64,000 bases of DNA from Cytophagaceae bacterium (GCA_016722655.1 JADKIR010000004.1:2976001-3040000), one strand, 5' to 3'; shown: positions 53,199 through 63,231, counted from the stretch's first letter. Numbers and translations are program-made. Notes: generated by a model not told the origin, from the sequence alone.

Positions 53199-54722
53199 AT
53201 GAAATTTGCTACGATTTCCATATCAGTTTTATTTTTACTTTTTTCTTGTTCAAAACAAAAGAAGAATCAGGAAGCTCAGGAAGATTTTTGTGCAAAAATC
53301 CATGTAAAAAGTCACAAAGGTCTTTCTGAGTATTTTGATAAATTTTCGGAAAATCTACAATCAAAAACTGCCGTTCACGTCCTCGAGGATGGAGGCGGTT
53401 CTTTGATAACCAGGGCTTGGTTTACTCAAAATGCCCAAAAGAGCATAGATATCCAATATTTTATTTTTTCCACCGACAATGTGGGCCTGATTGCCTGCGA
53501 CTACCTGGTTCGAGCAGCTGACAGAGGTGTAAAAGTACGTTTATTAGTCGATGACATGATGGTTGATTCAGAGCTGGAAGACATCTTGACAATGGACTCT
53601 CACCCTAATATCGAGATAAAAGTCTATAATCCGGGAGTGAATTTGGGTAAAAACATCATAAAAAAACTTGGGAAATTTGCCCTTGATTTCAAAGACGCCA
53701 ATCTCAGAATGCACAACAAAACTTTCATTGTCGATGGCAAAGTGGGAATTACCGGAGGCAGAAACATAGCTGATGAATATTTTGATTATGACCATGAATA
53801 CAATTTCCGTGACCGTGATGTATTATTGATAGGGAAGGAAGTGGCCGAAATGCAGCATTCTTTTATTGATTTTTGGGAAAGTAAAAATAGTGTCGCAGTT
53901 TCTGAGATAACTGATAAAAAAGTAGATTACAAACCCGGAATATTTGAAAAACTGCATCAATATGCCTGTAATCCTGAGAATTTTTGGCCACAAGTTAGAA
54001 TTCAGCTCGATAATTTTCAGGGTAGTTTTGATAAAATCATAAGAGATTCGACTCTGGTTTGGGTCAATGATGTACAGTTTGTTTCTGATTTTCCGGGAAA
54101 AAATAAAGCCAAAAAAGGGCTGGGAGGAGGTGGAAACACAACAAAAGCATTAATTGAATTAATAAATAGTGCCCAAAAAAGTGTAGATATACAGACTCCC
54201 TATCTGATCACTACCCAAATCGGCAAGAAAGTCTTTGCAGATGCCGTGAAAAGAGGGGTGAAGGTAAGGATTCTTACCAACTCTTTGGCCTCAACTGATA
54301 ATCTGGAGGCATTCAGTGGTTATCAGCGGGATAGAAAAGAATTGTTGGCCACGGGTGTTCAAATTTTCGAATTCAGGCCTGATGCCAATGAACGCTTCAA
54401 AATGATGACCGGAGCTTATCAGAAAAAAGTAAATTTTACGCCTGTTTTCGGTCTTCATGCCAAAAGTATGGTGATTGATGATAATATTAGTGTAATTGGT
54501 ACTTTCAATCTGGATCCAAGAAGTGCCAATCTTAATACCGAATGTTTCGTTGTGATTTCTGACAAAACTATTGCCCAAGGCGTAAAACAAAATTTTGAAA
54601 CTGACTTTTTACCTGAAAATTCCTGGCACACGACCTCAAAATTTAACCCCGATCACCTGGTTGACTTGTCAAAAAGGATAAAAGTAAAGACCAGAAGAGT
54701 GGTGCCGAAGAGTATTTTGTAA
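53199..54722 (+). CDS. Phospholipase D-like lipoprotein
   Basis: The 507-residue product has a lipoprotein signal (lipobox FLLFSCS, Cys near 17) and two HKD motifs, HNKTFIVDG and HAKSMVIDD, each followed by the GG/GT and D segments of the PLD superfamily. Cardiolipin synthases share this pattern but are usually integral membrane proteins; this one is lipid-anchored and should act in the periplasm. It forms an operon with the M14 peptidase. The substrate is unknown. Confidence 0.85.
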   Translation: MKFATISISVLFLLFSCSKQKKNQEAQEDFCAKIHVKSHKGLSEYFDKFSENLQSKTAVHVLEDGGGSLITRAWFTQNAQKSIDIQYFIFSTDNVGLIACDYLVRAADRGVKVRLLVDDMMVDSELEDILTMDSHPNIEIKVYNPGVNLGKNIIKKLGKFALDFKDANLRMHNKTFIVDGKVGITGGRNIADEYFDYDHEYNFRDRDVLLIGKEVAEMQHSFIDFWESKNSVAVSEITDKKVDYKPGIFEKLHQYACNPENFWPQVRIQLDNFQGSFDKIIRDSTLVWVNDVQFVSDFPGKNKAKKGLGGGGNTTKALIELINSAQKSVDIQTPYLITTQIGKKVFADAVKRGVKVRILTNSLASTDNLEAFSGYQRDRKELLATGVQIFEFRPDANERFKMMTGAYQKKVNFTPVFGLHAKSMVIDDNISVIGTFNLDPRSANLNTECFVVISDKTIAQGVKQNFETDFLPENSWHTTSKFNPDHLVDLSKRIKVKTRRVVPKSIL

Positions 54723-54825
54723 AAGAATATTCGAATTTTGGCTTTATGATTTGTATTTTTTTAATAGGAAATAAGAGAATTTAAATTTGTTTTTAACATT
54801 CTAAAGAATCTAATCTTTTTCTCCT

Positions 54826-54833
54826 TACCTTTG
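54826..54833 (+). promoter_or_regulatory. Promoter -7 element of the DEAD-box gene
   Basis: TACCTTTG followed by C matches the extended -7 consensus. It lies about 190 bases before the start codon, implying a long structured leader. The -33 element is not clear. Confidence 0.45.
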
Positions 54834-54839
54834 CATCGT

Positions 54840-55026
54840 TTTTAATCGAACTATCCGTTCGGGACTCTGCATTTGGCAAAAGGTAAATTTAAACCAATCC
54901 GGTTTTCACTTCAGAGCAGGCAACGGATACAATCCGTGGTGTTCACGTATAGGCGTGTCGCAATCGCCTGAATCTTTTTAAAATTTTACAAATTTGGCCG
55001 TTGGCGAAGACGGCAATTATTTTATT
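54840..55026 (+). promoter_or_regulatory. Structured 5' leader of the DEAD-box helicase
   Basis: Three short stems are visible: ACGGAT/ATCCGT (54923-54937), GGCG/CGCC (54952-54968) and GCCGT/ACGGC (54997-55014), the last ending 12 bases before the start codon. Long structured leaders are common in cold-induced helicase genes; regulation here is inference. Confidence 0.35.
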
Positions 55027-56871
55027 ATGCAAACATTAAAATTTAATGAATTGCCCTTGTCGGATTATATCCTTCAAGCAGTGGATGATCTGGGCTTTAC
55101 TGACACTACGCCCATTCAGGCAGCCGCTATTCCGGTTATAATGACCGGTAAGGACGTAATTGGGCAGGCACAAACAGGCACAGGAAAGACAGCCGCCTTC
55201 GGTATTCCGGCCATAGAGCATGTTGATGCCGAAAGACGTGAAACGCAGGTGATTATCATGTGTCCAACCCGTGAGCTGGCACTTCAGGTTAAAGAGCAAA
55301 TCACACTTTTAGCAAAACATAAAAAAGGACTTTTGGTTACGGCTATTTTCGGTGGTGAATCGTATGAGCGTCAGTTCCAAAACCTAAAAAGAGGTACTCA
55401 GATTGTGGTGGGTACTCCTGGTCGTATCAAAGACCATATCGAGAAAAAGACATTAAAACTCGACCATATTTCGATGGTAGTTCTTGATGAAGCCGACGAA
55501 ATGCTAAACATGGGTTTCAGAGAGGATATCGAAGAAATACTTTCGCATGCACCAGAGGAGAGACAAACAGTACTTTTCTCGGCTACTATGTCAAAAGAGA
55601 TTTTGAATATCACTAAAAAATTCCAGAAAGATCCTGAGATAATCAAAGTAACCCGCAAAGAGATTACAAATGACAATATCGAGCAAAGCTTTTATTTGGT
55701 GAAAAAAGAAGCCAAATATGAGGTAATGATCAGATTGATAGATGTATTTGATCTGCAATTATTGTTAGTTTTCTGTAACACGAAATCCAAAGTGGACGAA
55801 GTAGTAGAAGAACTGCAAGCCAACGGATATCTGGCCGAAGGACTACATGGCGACATGCGTCAGGCAGCCAGAAATCAGGTAATGAACAAATTCCGTTACG
55901 GAAACACAAAAATATTGGTGGCTACCGACGTGGCTGCACGTGGTATTGACGTGAGCGGTGTAGATGCCGTTATCAATTATGACTTACCGATGGATTTGGA
56001 ATACTATGTACACCGTATTGGTCGTACTGGCCGTGCCGGAAAACAAGGAAAAGCGTTTTTGTTGATTACCCGTCGTGACCGTATGCGTATGCGTGACCTT
56101 GAAAATTATACCAAGGTGGCTATTCCTGAAGGAAAAATACCAATGCAAACTGACCTTGAAGAAGCCCGTAACAAGAAGTTTAAGGAGAAAATCCTTGCCA
56201 ATGTAAAAGAAGAGGGCAATCAGCAGTTTGAGTCATTGATTGACGAAATGAAAACGGAAGGAGTTTCTACCTATTCGATTATGACCGCTCTGATGCGTAT
56301 GCAGTTGGGCAAACAACGCCGCTCTGAGTTCAGAGATGACGAACTGTCTGACAACAAACCTGGCGAAAGACGTGGCAGAGATGTTAAATTTGGCAGTAGC
56401 AGAGACAGGATGCCTTCAGAAAGAACTTTTGGTGGAGAAAGAGCCAGAAAAGGTGGCCGCTTTGAAGGAAGCAGCAGACCCGAAGGTGGCAGAGGATTTG
56501 AAGGTGGAAGTCGTTTTGAAGGCGGTAGCCGTTCTGAAGGTGGTAATCGTTTTGATGGTGGAAGCAGAAGATTTGAAGGCGGCGAAGAAAGAAGCGGTGC
56601 CCGTCGTAGTGGCGGAGGTATGGGTTCGGGAGATCCGGGAATGGTAAGATTATTTATCAATCTGGGTCGTAAAGACAACGTTGCTCCTAATCATATTGTG
56701 GGTGCTATAGCTTCCGAAGCTAAAATTCCGGGAAGAGTTATTGGTCAGATTGACATGTACGACAAATTCAGCTTTGTAGAAGTGCCTCAAAGAGACGTAA
56801 GCAAAGTGATTGAAGGTATGCGTGGCAAAACTATCAACGCTCGTGAAGCCAATATCGAAGTGGCGAAATAA
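55027..56871 (+). CDS. DEAD-box RNA helicase with RGG-like and RNA-binding tail
   Basis: The 614-residue product has the DEAD-box core (about 1-370) with AQTGTGKT, LDEADEML, SATMS and HRIGRTGRAGK. A Gly/Arg/Phe/Glu-rich region (about 440-540) of repeated RFEGGSR-type units follows, then a DbpA/CsdA-type RNA-binding domain (about 545-614, RLFINLGRKDNVAPNHIVGA). Such enzymes help ribosome assembly and RNA decay, often in the cold. I take the ATG at 55027; a TTG at 54994 adds 11 residues and would lie in the leader hairpin. Confidence 0.92.
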   Translation: MQTLKFNELPLSDYILQAVDDLGFTDTTPIQAAAIPVIMTGKDVIGQAQTGTGKTAAFGIPAIEHVDAERRETQVIIMCPTRELALQVKEQITLLAKHKKGLLVTAIFGGESYERQFQNLKRGTQIVVGTPGRIKDHIEKKTLKLDHISMVVLDEADEMLNMGFREDIEEILSHAPEERQTVLFSATMSKEILNITKKFQKDPEIIKVTRKEITNDNIEQSFYLVKKEAKYEVMIRLIDVFDLQLLLVFCNTKSKVDEVVEELQANGYLAEGLHGDMRQAARNQVMNKFRYGNTKILVATDVAARGIDVSGVDAVINYDLPMDLEYYVHRIGRTGRAGKQGKAFLLITRRDRMRMRDLENYTKVAIPEGKIPMQTDLEEARNKKFKEKILANVKEEGNQQFESLIDEMKTEGVSTYSIMTALMRMQLGKQRRSEFRDDELSDNKPGERRGRDVKFGSSRDRMPSERTFGGERARKGGRFEGSSRPEGGRGFEGGSRFEGGSRSEGGNRFDGGSRRFEGGEERSGARRSGGGMGSGDPGMVRLFINLGRKDNVAPNHIVGAIASEAKIPGRVIGQIDMYDKFSFVEVPQRDVSKVIEGMRGKTINAREANIEVAK

Positions 56872-56886
56872 GTTTTAGATAAATAT

Positions 56887-56921
56887 AAAAATGGCCTTCA
56901 GGTGTTCTGGAGGCCATTTTT
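56887..56921 (+). terminator. Terminator of the DEAD-box gene
   Basis: AAAAATGGCCT (56887-56897) and AGGCCATTTTT (56911-56921) form a perfect 11-base stem ending in T. It lies 16 bases after the stop. Confidence 0.85.
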
Positions 56922-57025
56922 CTAATTTAGATATTCCAAATCATGATTAATTTAATAATAAAGTGTTTCGATAAATTTGAATGACAAAATAATTTTTTAA
57001 TTTTGTTTAGTTTCATTTTAAAACT

Positions 57026-57262
57026 ATGAGCGTTAAAGAACTTCGAACAGATCTTATTACAAAAATCTCCAATTTAGACAAAATGGATGTTATGGAAGAA
57101 ATTCAAAGGTTAATAGATTTTGAGATGGATTCAACGGATTTTATTTTTTCGGTTGACCAAAAAATAAGAATAGCTGAAGCTCAAAAAGAATATGACGAAA
57201 AAAAAACATTAACTGACATAGAAGCTAATCAAGAAATAAATCTATGGCTCCAAGGAAAATAG
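57026..57262 (+). CDS. Antitoxin-like protein of a ParE pair
   Basis: The 78-residue acidic, helical product (LRTDLITKISNLDKMDVMEEIQRL, then a charged C-terminal helix ending NQEINLWLQGK) overlaps the toxin gene by 19 bases, the usual antitoxin-first arrangement. No DNA-binding motif is evident. The role is inferred from position, size and composition. Confidence 0.65.
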   Translation: MSVKELRTDLITKISNLDKMDVMEEIQRLIDFEMDSTDFIFSVDQKIRIAEAQKEYDEKKTLTDIEANQEINLWLQGK

Positions 57263-57543
57263 TTTGGACCCAAAAGGCTCAGTTTGAACGAAAGGAAATT
57301 CTAGAATATTGGATAATTAGAAATAAATCAGCAACCTACAGTATTAAGCTAAATAAAAAAATTATTGAAACGCTTAGAATGTTATCCTTTAACCCTTTTT
57401 TGGGCAGGAAATCTGAAATAGAATCTATAAGAATAAAATTAGTTAAAGACTATTTCTTAATTTATCAAATCACTTCTGAAGAAATTGTGGTTTTAAGTCT
57501 ATGGGATTCCAGAAGAAATCCTGAAATGCTAAAGATATTTTAA
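57244..57543 (+). CDS. RelE/ParE-family toxin
   Basis: The 99-residue basic product has the RelE/ParE pattern: IVWTQKAQFERKEILEYW at the N terminus, NPFLGRKSE in the middle, and the late strands YFLIYQI and IVVLSLWDSRRNPEML, with the Arg-Arg-Asn-Pro ending seen in ParE proteins. ParE toxins block DNA gyrase; RelE toxins cut mRNA, and which applies here is not certain. Confidence 0.85.
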   Translation: MAPRKIVWTQKAQFERKEILEYWIIRNKSATYSIKLNKKIIETLRMLSFNPFLGRKSEIESIRIKLVKDYFLIYQITSEEIVVLSLWDSRRNPEMLKIF

Positions 57544-57591
57544 AACAAAAAATCACCCATTTGGGCGATAAATTCATATCAATTAAAATTT

Positions 57592-57819
57592 TCATGAGGC
57601 CAAAGCAGGAATGTCAATTTCTTCTGCCCGCCTGGCAGCGTATGCCAAAGCTTGTTTCAAAACTTTTTCTTCCAGATATGTATTGGTATTTAATATTTCA
57701 TGAAAAGAATGACCAGATGCAAAGAGTCCGACTATTGTCCCAACGGTTACTCTCATGCCTCTGATACATGGTTTTCCGCCCATAACTAAAGGGTCAAAAG
57801 TAATTCTACCTGTATTCAT
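57592..57819 (-). CDS. DUF433 protein, orphan antitoxin-like
   Basis: The 75-residue product is a DUF433 domain: ITFDPLVMGGKPCIRGMRVTV, then the helix-turn-helix-like VGLFASGHSFHEIL and LKQALAYAARRAEEI. DUF433 proteins are usually antitoxins paired with a DUF5615 PIN-like toxin, but no partner gene is next to it. It converges with the ParE pair with 48 bases between stops. Confidence 0.85.
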   Translation of the reverse strand: MNTGRITFDPLVMGGKPCIRGMRVTVGTIVGLFASGHSFHEILNTNTYLEEKVLKQALAYAARRAEEIDIPALAS

Positions 57820-57930
57820 TATTATTCCATTTGAAAACTAAATTGTTAATTTCTTTCTGAAAATAAGCATTTCATTGCAAATATTTGAAAAATGATTAAT
57901 TAATCCAACAGAATAAATTTTAAAAAACTT

Positions 57931-59424
57931 TCATTTAACTGAACTTTCTTCCTTATTCATCAAAGCCAAAACGTACAGGCCGGCAAAAGTAAAGAATCCG
58001 TTGATTATCAGGTTTTCGTTGACAAATTTATAGCCGAAGTTCCGTTCGATTATACCGACTGTAATATATGTAAGGGCAGGAGCGAGGATACAAACATAAG
58101 GCACAAACCGGTCAAAACTGCCCAGGTTTTTCTTGGTATATAACCCAAACACAAATAAACCCAGAAGCGGCCCATAGGTATAACTGGCGATTTGGAATAT
58201 TGCCGAGATTACATCCTTATTGTTGAGATAACTGAAAATGATAATGACCACATAGAAAATCACCGAAAACATGATGTGTACATAATGTTTGATTTTGGCT
58301 CTTTGTTTTTCGGGTTTTGACTCCACATTCATGAAATCAATGCAAAAAGAAGTGGTCAAAGCTGTGAGTGCAGAATCAGAACTGGCATAAGTAGCCGCCG
58401 TGATTCCTATCAAAAACATGACAGCAACCAAAACTCCAATGGTTCCCATTCCTCCATTTCCAAATATTTCAAGGGCCATCATAGGATACAGTTCATCGGT
58501 TTTTGCAGGAATTGTTATGCCTTTTTGGTTGGCATAAATATATAAAAGTGCTCCAAGGCTCAAGAAAAGAATATTAACAAATACCAGCGAAATAGTAAAC
58601 CAAAACATGTTTTTCTGAGCCTCACCGAGGTTTTTGCAGGTTAGGTTTTTTTGCATCAAATCCTGGTCTAAGCCGGTCATTACCAACGTGATAAGAGCTC
58701 CTGAAATAAACTGCTTAAAGAAATTTTTGAAATCGCCCCAACCATCACCAAAGAAAAATACCTGAGAGTATTCGCTGTTTTGAATTTCGGTAACTGCCCC
58801 CATAAAACTAAGATTGAGCTGACTAGAAATCAAATAAACCGTAAGAGCCACAGCCGAAATCAAAAAAGTGGTTTGAAGGGTATCGGTTATAATAATGGTT
58901 TTTATGCCGCCTTTAAAAGTATAAACCCAAATCAAGGCAATCGTAATGGCCACACTTACTTCAAAAGGCACTCCTAGACTGTTGTAAATGGCCAGCTGAA
59001 GTACCTGAGCCGCAATATATAGTCTCACTGCCGAGCCTAGTGTTCTGGAAAGTAAGAAAAATGCAGAGCCGGTTTTATATGACCAAAATCCCAGACGGTT
59101 GTCGAGATAACTGTAAATTGACACCAGATTGAGTCTGTAGTAAAGTGGCATCAGGACTTTTCCAATAAAAATATAACCTAAAATATACCCCAGCACCATC
59201 TGAAAGTAAGAAAAACCTCTTACCCCAACTGCTCCCGGTACCGAAATAAATGTAACACCCGAAATGGAAGTACCTATCATGGCAAAGGCAACGAGGTACC
59301 AGGCAGATTGTTTATTGGCAGTGAAAAATGTATTGGTATCTGCTCCTTTTGATGTTTTTATTGAAATTGCTATCAAAACAATAAAATATATACTCAAAAT
59401 ACTTAGGGCTAGAATTGGGGTCAT
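57931..59424 (-). CDS. Sodium:solute symporter
   Basis: The 497-residue membrane protein has about 13 helices of the SSS family (LeuT-like fold), with GTSISGVTFISVPGAVG in the first helices and the conserved TLQTTFLISAVALTVY region, and GITAATYASSDSALTAL near 340. Family members import sugars, sialic acid, proline or iodide with sodium; the substrate is unknown. It is monocistronic and diverges from clpS. Confidence 0.88.
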   Translation of the reverse strand: MTPILALSILSIYFIVLIAISIKTSKGADTNTFFTANKQSAWYLVAFAMIGTSISGVTFISVPGAVGVRGFSYFQMVLGYILGYIFIGKVLMPLYYRLNLVSIYSYLDNRLGFWSYKTGSAFFLLSRTLGSAVRLYIAAQVLQLAIYNSLGVPFEVSVAITIALIWVYTFKGGIKTIIITDTLQTTFLISAVALTVYLISSQLNLSFMGAVTEIQNSEYSQVFFFGDGWGDFKNFFKQFISGALITLVMTGLDQDLMQKNLTCKNLGEAQKNMFWFTISLVFVNILFLSLGALLYIYANQKGITIPAKTDELYPMMALEIFGNGGMGTIGVLVAVMFLIGITAATYASSDSALTALTTSFCIDFMNVESKPEKQRAKIKHYVHIMFSVIFYVVIIIFSYLNNKDVISAIFQIASYTYGPLLGLFVFGLYTKKNLGSFDRFVPYVCILAPALTYITVGIIERNFGYKFVNENLIINGFFTFAGLYVLALMNKEESSVK

Positions 59425-59614
59425 TTTTTTGTTTTTTATATAATTGTCGTTGGCAAATATCTGATTTAATTTTTACATTTTTAAAATTTTTAACGAATTC
59501 AATTTCATAATTATGATTCAGATTTTTAATAAAAGATAAATCCAAATACACAGAAAATCGCTTGGCAATCCAATAATTGTGATAATTGTTAATTAGAAAA
59601 AGACTTAATTGATT

Positions 59615-59622
59615 TAAATTTG
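59615..59622 (+). promoter_or_regulatory. Promoter -7 element before clpS
   Basis: TAAATTTG fits TAnnTTTG, 26 bases upstream of the clpS start. The spacing to the nearest TTG is longer than usual. Confidence 0.35.
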
Positions 59623-59648
59623 TAAAAATTAATAGTTTCAAAATACAG

Positions 59649-59942
59649 ATGAAGTTTGCTCCCGAAGTAGAAATTGAAATCAAAGAAGAAGTAGAAGTTG
59701 ATGTTGAAGCTGTAAAATTATACGCTATTGTGGTGTTTAATGATGAAGTGAATACATTTGATCATGTGATTGATACATTAATTGAAGTGTGTGGGCATTC
59801 ATTTGAACAAGCCGAACAATGCACGCTCATAATTCATTTTAAAGGCAAATGTTCTGTAAAAAATGGCGATTTTGATGACTTGAAACCCATAAGAGATGCT
59901 ATTTGTGAGAGAGGGATTTCGGCTGAAATATTATTAAGATAA
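59649..59942 (+). CDS. clpS: ATP-dependent Clp protease adaptor ClpS
   Basis: The 97-residue product has a variable acidic N terminus and the ClpS core VVFNDEVNTFDHVIDTLIEV, which binds N-end-rule residues, followed by CTLIIHFKGKCSVKNGD. It hands substrates to ClpA or ClpC. The recR gene follows after 12 bases. Confidence 0.9.
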   Translation: MKFAPEVEIEIKEEVEVDVEAVKLYAIVVFNDEVNTFDHVIDTLIEVCGHSFEQAEQCTLIIHFKGKCSVKNGDFDDLKPIRDAICERGISAEILLR

Positions 59943-59954
59943 AATACCAAAGAA

Positions 59955-60557
59955 TTGAATTATCCTTCCAAACTGGTTGAAGATGCTGTAAATGAGATTT
60001 CGAGACTGCCCGGAATCGGTAAAAAGTCGGCTTTAAGGCTCGCTTTGCATTTACTGAAATCCGATAAAATGGTTACTCATAATCTTACAATGGCAATTAA
60101 TGATTTGGTAGAAAAGACCACTTTTTGCAGCGTTTGCCATAATATTTCTGATTCTGAGATTTGCAGAATTTGTGATTCTATCAAACGTGATGATTCGATT
60201 TTAGCCATCGTACAAGATACCAAAGACGTACTTGCTATTGAAAATACTTCTCAATATCAAGGCAAATATCATGTTTTAGGAGGTGTAATTTCCCCCATTC
60301 AGGGCATTGGACCTTCTGATCTCAATATTGATTCTCTGGTAGAAAGGATAAAAAATAATCCGGCTATAAAAGAAATCATAATAGCCCTCAGCCCCACTAT
60401 GGAGGGCGATACCACTGCATTTTATATAAAAAAGAAACTTAAAGAGTTTACCTTGAAAATCAGTACTATAGCCCGTGGAATACCAATTGGTGGAGACCTG
60501 GAATATACCGATGAAATCACCCTTGGAAGGAGCATTTTGAGCAGAATTGAATTTTGA
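59955..60557 (+). CDS. recR: Recombination protein RecR
   Basis: The 200-residue product starts at TTG and has the helix-hairpin-helix LPGIGKKSALRLALHLL, the zinc site CSVCHNIS and CRICDSIKRD, and the Toprim segment with GVISPIQGIGP. It acts with RecO in recombination repair. Length is normal. Confidence 0.93.
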   Translation: MNYPSKLVEDAVNEISRLPGIGKKSALRLALHLLKSDKMVTHNLTMAINDLVEKTTFCSVCHNISDSEICRICDSIKRDDSILAIVQDTKDVLAIENTSQYQGKYHVLGGVISPIQGIGPSDLNIDSLVERIKNNPAIKEIIIALSPTMEGDTTAFYIKKKLKEFTLKISTIARGIPIGGDLEYTDEITLGRSILSRIEF

Positions 60558-60670
60558 TTTATTCAAAAAACAGTTTTAGTTTCCTGTCTGACATTTATTT
60601 TCTTGTTTTTTCAGAATTACTATTGATATATTTTGGTTTTAATACTAAATTGTAAACTTTAATAATTGAT

Positions 60671-61354
60671 ATGAACAGGAAAAGCTTTTTAGGAACATTA
60701 TTTTCAGGAGTTTTGGTGTCAAAAATCAGTTGGGCAAAAAACGCTCCCGGGATTTTTGCAGAACCCTTTAGTTTGCCGGCATTGCCTTATGCTTACTATG
60801 CTTTGGAACCACATTTTGATGCCTTGACCATGGAGATTCATCATTCCCGTCATCATCAGGCTTATGTTACTAATCTTAATAAAGCCATTACCGGTACCCC
60901 GGCTGAAAGCCTTTCTTTAGAGGAGATCATCAAAAATATTAGTAAATATCCCACCGCTGTAAGAAACAACGGCGGAGGACACTGGAATCATTCGTTTTTC
61001 TGGAAAATACTTTCACCCAAAAAACAACAACCCTCTGAGAATTTACTTTCTCTGATCAACAAAGATTTTGGAAGTCTGGATAAGATGCAAGCTGATTTTA
61101 ATGCTGCTGCAACTTCAAGATTTGGCTCAGGTTGGGCATGGTTGATTGTTCAGGATGGAAAACTGAAAGTTTGCAGTACTCCAAATCAGGATAACCCTTT
61201 GATGGATATTGCCGAAATTAAGGGTAAACCTGTTTTAGGCATCGATGTATGGGAGCATGCATATTACCTTAAATATCAGAACAAAAGAGCCGATTATGTG
61301 AAAGCTTTCTGGAATCTTGTCAACTGGCAGGAAGTAGAACAATTGTTGAAATAA
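60671..61354 (+). CDS. sodA: Exported Fe/Mn superoxide dismutase
   Basis: The 227-residue enzyme has metal ligands in [23 protein letters not shown] and [13 protein letters not shown]. Unlike many family members it has an N-terminal extension (about 1-27, [16 protein letters not shown]), with an RK pair and hydrophobic stretch that suggest export, perhaps by the Tat route. Removing superoxide outside the cytoplasm is therefore likely. The metal cannot be decided from sequence alone. Confidence 0.9.
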   Translation: MNRKSFLGTLFSGVLVSKISWAKNAPGIFAEPFSLPALPYAYYALEPHFDALTMEIHHSRHHQAYVTNLNKAITGTPAESLSLEEIIKNISKYPTAVRNNGGGHWNHSFFWKILSPKKQQPSENLLSLINKDFGSLDKMQADFNAAATSRFGSGWAWLIVQDGKLKVCSTPNQDNPLMDIAEIKGKPVLGIDVWEHAYYLKYQNKRADYVKAFWNLVNWQEVEQLLK

Positions 61355-61403
61355 GATTTTTTTTATATTACCCGATAACCATTAACCTGGATCTAATTAT
61401 ATT

Positions 61404-62579
61404 TTGGAAACCAAAAAAATTAGATATCTGATTTTTCTTAAAGATGTTTTTGTGCTGTCAATCACAAGTTTTGGCGGCCCACAGGCTCATTTGGCCCTTT
61501 TTTTAGAGAAATTAGTCAACAAACACAGATATGTTTCTGAAGCTGAGCTGCTTGAGATGCAGTCGCTTTGTCAGTTATTACCTGGCCCTACCTCAACCCA
61601 GGTGATTACGGCCATTGGGTATAAATTGGGAGGAGCAACACTAGCTTATTTCACATTGCTCATCTGGATATTGCCTGCCACGGTTTTCATGGCGGTTACT
61701 GCATTGGGAATTTCTTTTTTTGAAAAAGGTACTTTGATCAGAATCAGTCAGTTCCTAAAACCAATGGGAGTAGCTTTCATTTTTTTTGCTGCTTTTCAAA
61801 TTGGTCGAAAAGTGATCACCACAAAAACTGCTTTTTGGCTGATGGCTTTTTCCACCGCAGCAGGCATAATATTCAGATCACCTTACCTGGCACCAGCTAT
61901 GATTTTGATTGGAGGCCTTGTTTCTTCTTCTAAATATCACAAACAAAAAAAGATGGAGAAAAAGCCTGTAAAGGTGAAATGGGGTAATTTGATATTGTGG
62001 GCAGCTATCCTGGTTGCTTTGGTGGCAGTGGGTGCCATAACCAAGTCATTACCTGTCAGGCTTTTTGAAAATTTTTATCGAAATGGAAGTATTGCCTTTG
62101 GTGGTGGTCATATACTTAAGCCATTGTTATTCAATGAGTTTGTAGAATTTAAAAAGTATTTAAGTCGGGATGAATTCTTGTCGGGGATTGCTATTGCCGA
62201 GATGATTCCCGGACCTACTTTTTCTATTGCTTCATATGTGGGCTCCTTGTCCATGCGTTCGTGGGGAATCAGTGGTCAGATTCTGGGTTCAGTGGTTGCC
62301 TCGGTGGGAATATTTTTGCCGGGTATTCTGATGATATTTTTTGTGGTGAAATTCTGGAATCAATTGAAGCAGTTCAGAGGTGTGAGGGCATCATTAGAAG
62401 GAATTAACGCCTCAAGTACCGGATTGACTTTAGCGGCAGGTACATCATTATTTCAACCTATGATTTATGATTGGGTGAGTATTATTACAGTAATCTTAAC
62501 TTTTGCAATATTATATTCAGGAAAAATTCCCGGATACCTTTTGATACTTGGCGGTTTGATACTAGGAGCTATATTTTAA
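61404..62579 (+). CDS. chrA: Chromate efflux transporter
   Basis: The 391-residue membrane protein starts at TTG and has two homologous CHR halves: the first with SFGGPQAHLALF and LLPGPTSTQ, the second with AFGGGHILKPLL and MIPGPTFSIASYVG. ChrA exports chromate in exchange for protons; many paralogues have unknown roles. HupE-like gene follows after four bases. Confidence 0.9.
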   Translation: METKKIRYLIFLKDVFVLSITSFGGPQAHLALFLEKLVNKHRYVSEAELLEMQSLCQLLPGPTSTQVITAIGYKLGGATLAYFTLLIWILPATVFMAVTALGISFFEKGTLIRISQFLKPMGVAFIFFAAFQIGRKVITTKTAFWLMAFSTAAGIIFRSPYLAPAMILIGGLVSSSKYHKQKKMEKKPVKVKWGNLILWAAILVALVAVGAITKSLPVRLFENFYRNGSIAFGGGHILKPLLFNEFVEFKKYLSRDEFLSGIAIAEMIPGPTFSIASYVGSLSMRSWGISGQILGSVVASVGIFLPGILMIFFVVKFWNQLKQFRGVRASLEGINASSTGLTLAAGTSLFQPMIYDWVSIITVILTFAILYSGKIPGYLLILGGLILGAIF

Positions 62580-62583
62580 TATT

Positions 62584-63177
62584 ATGTCAGATTTTCTTAC
62601 CTATTTTAACCTTGGATTTAAGCATATCACTGATCTGGGTGGATATGATCACATCCTTTTTATAGTTGCACTTTGTGCGGTTTATTTGATCAGTGACTGG
62701 AAACAATTGCTCTATATTGTCACTTTTTTTACGATTGGTCATTCCATTACCCTAGCTCTGGCAGTTTTAAAACTTGTAAATATTGATTCCAAGATTATTG
62801 AGTTTCTGATACCGGTTACCATAATGTTTACCGCCATTTCTAATTTATTTCAGAATTTACCGGAAAACTCACTTAAAAAATTCCCTACGCCAATTTCCAG
62901 ATATTTATTGACCGGCTTTTTTGGGCTCATACATGGTTTAGGTTTTAGTAATTATCTAAAGAGTCTTTTAGGTGCTGAATCTGATATTATTGTCCCTCTT
63001 TTGTCGTTTAATATTGGGCTCGAAGTCGGACAGATAATTATTGTCATTATTTTCATGCTATTATCTTATATTTTTTACAATCTATTTAATTTCAAAAGAA
63101 AAGATATTAATCTTGTTACTTCCGGATTTGTAGCGGGAGTGACCATGACTTTACTCATCGATAAATGGGTATTTTGA
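62584..63177 (+). CDS. HupE/UreJ-family membrane protein
   Basis: The 197-residue membrane protein has about six helices and the conserved His motifs GGYDHILFIVAL, FTIGHSITLAL and FGLIHGLGFSNYL. HupE/UreJ proteins are thought to import nickel or cobalt. It is probably co-transcribed with chrA. No hydrogenase or urease genes are in the window, so its role is open. Confidence 0.85.
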   Translation: MSDFLTYFNLGFKHITDLGGYDHILFIVALCAVYLISDWKQLLYIVTFFTIGHSITLALAVLKLVNIDSKIIEFLIPVTIMFTAISNLFQNLPENSLKKFPTPISRYLLTGFFGLIHGLGFSNYLKSLLGAESDIIVPLLSFNIGLEVGQIIIVIIFMLLSYIFYNLFNFKRKDINLVTSGFVAGVTMTLLIDKWVF

Positions 63178-63231
63178 TTTAGTATTTCATTGACAGTCAA
63201 ATATATATACTATTCTAAATTTTATTTTTTT

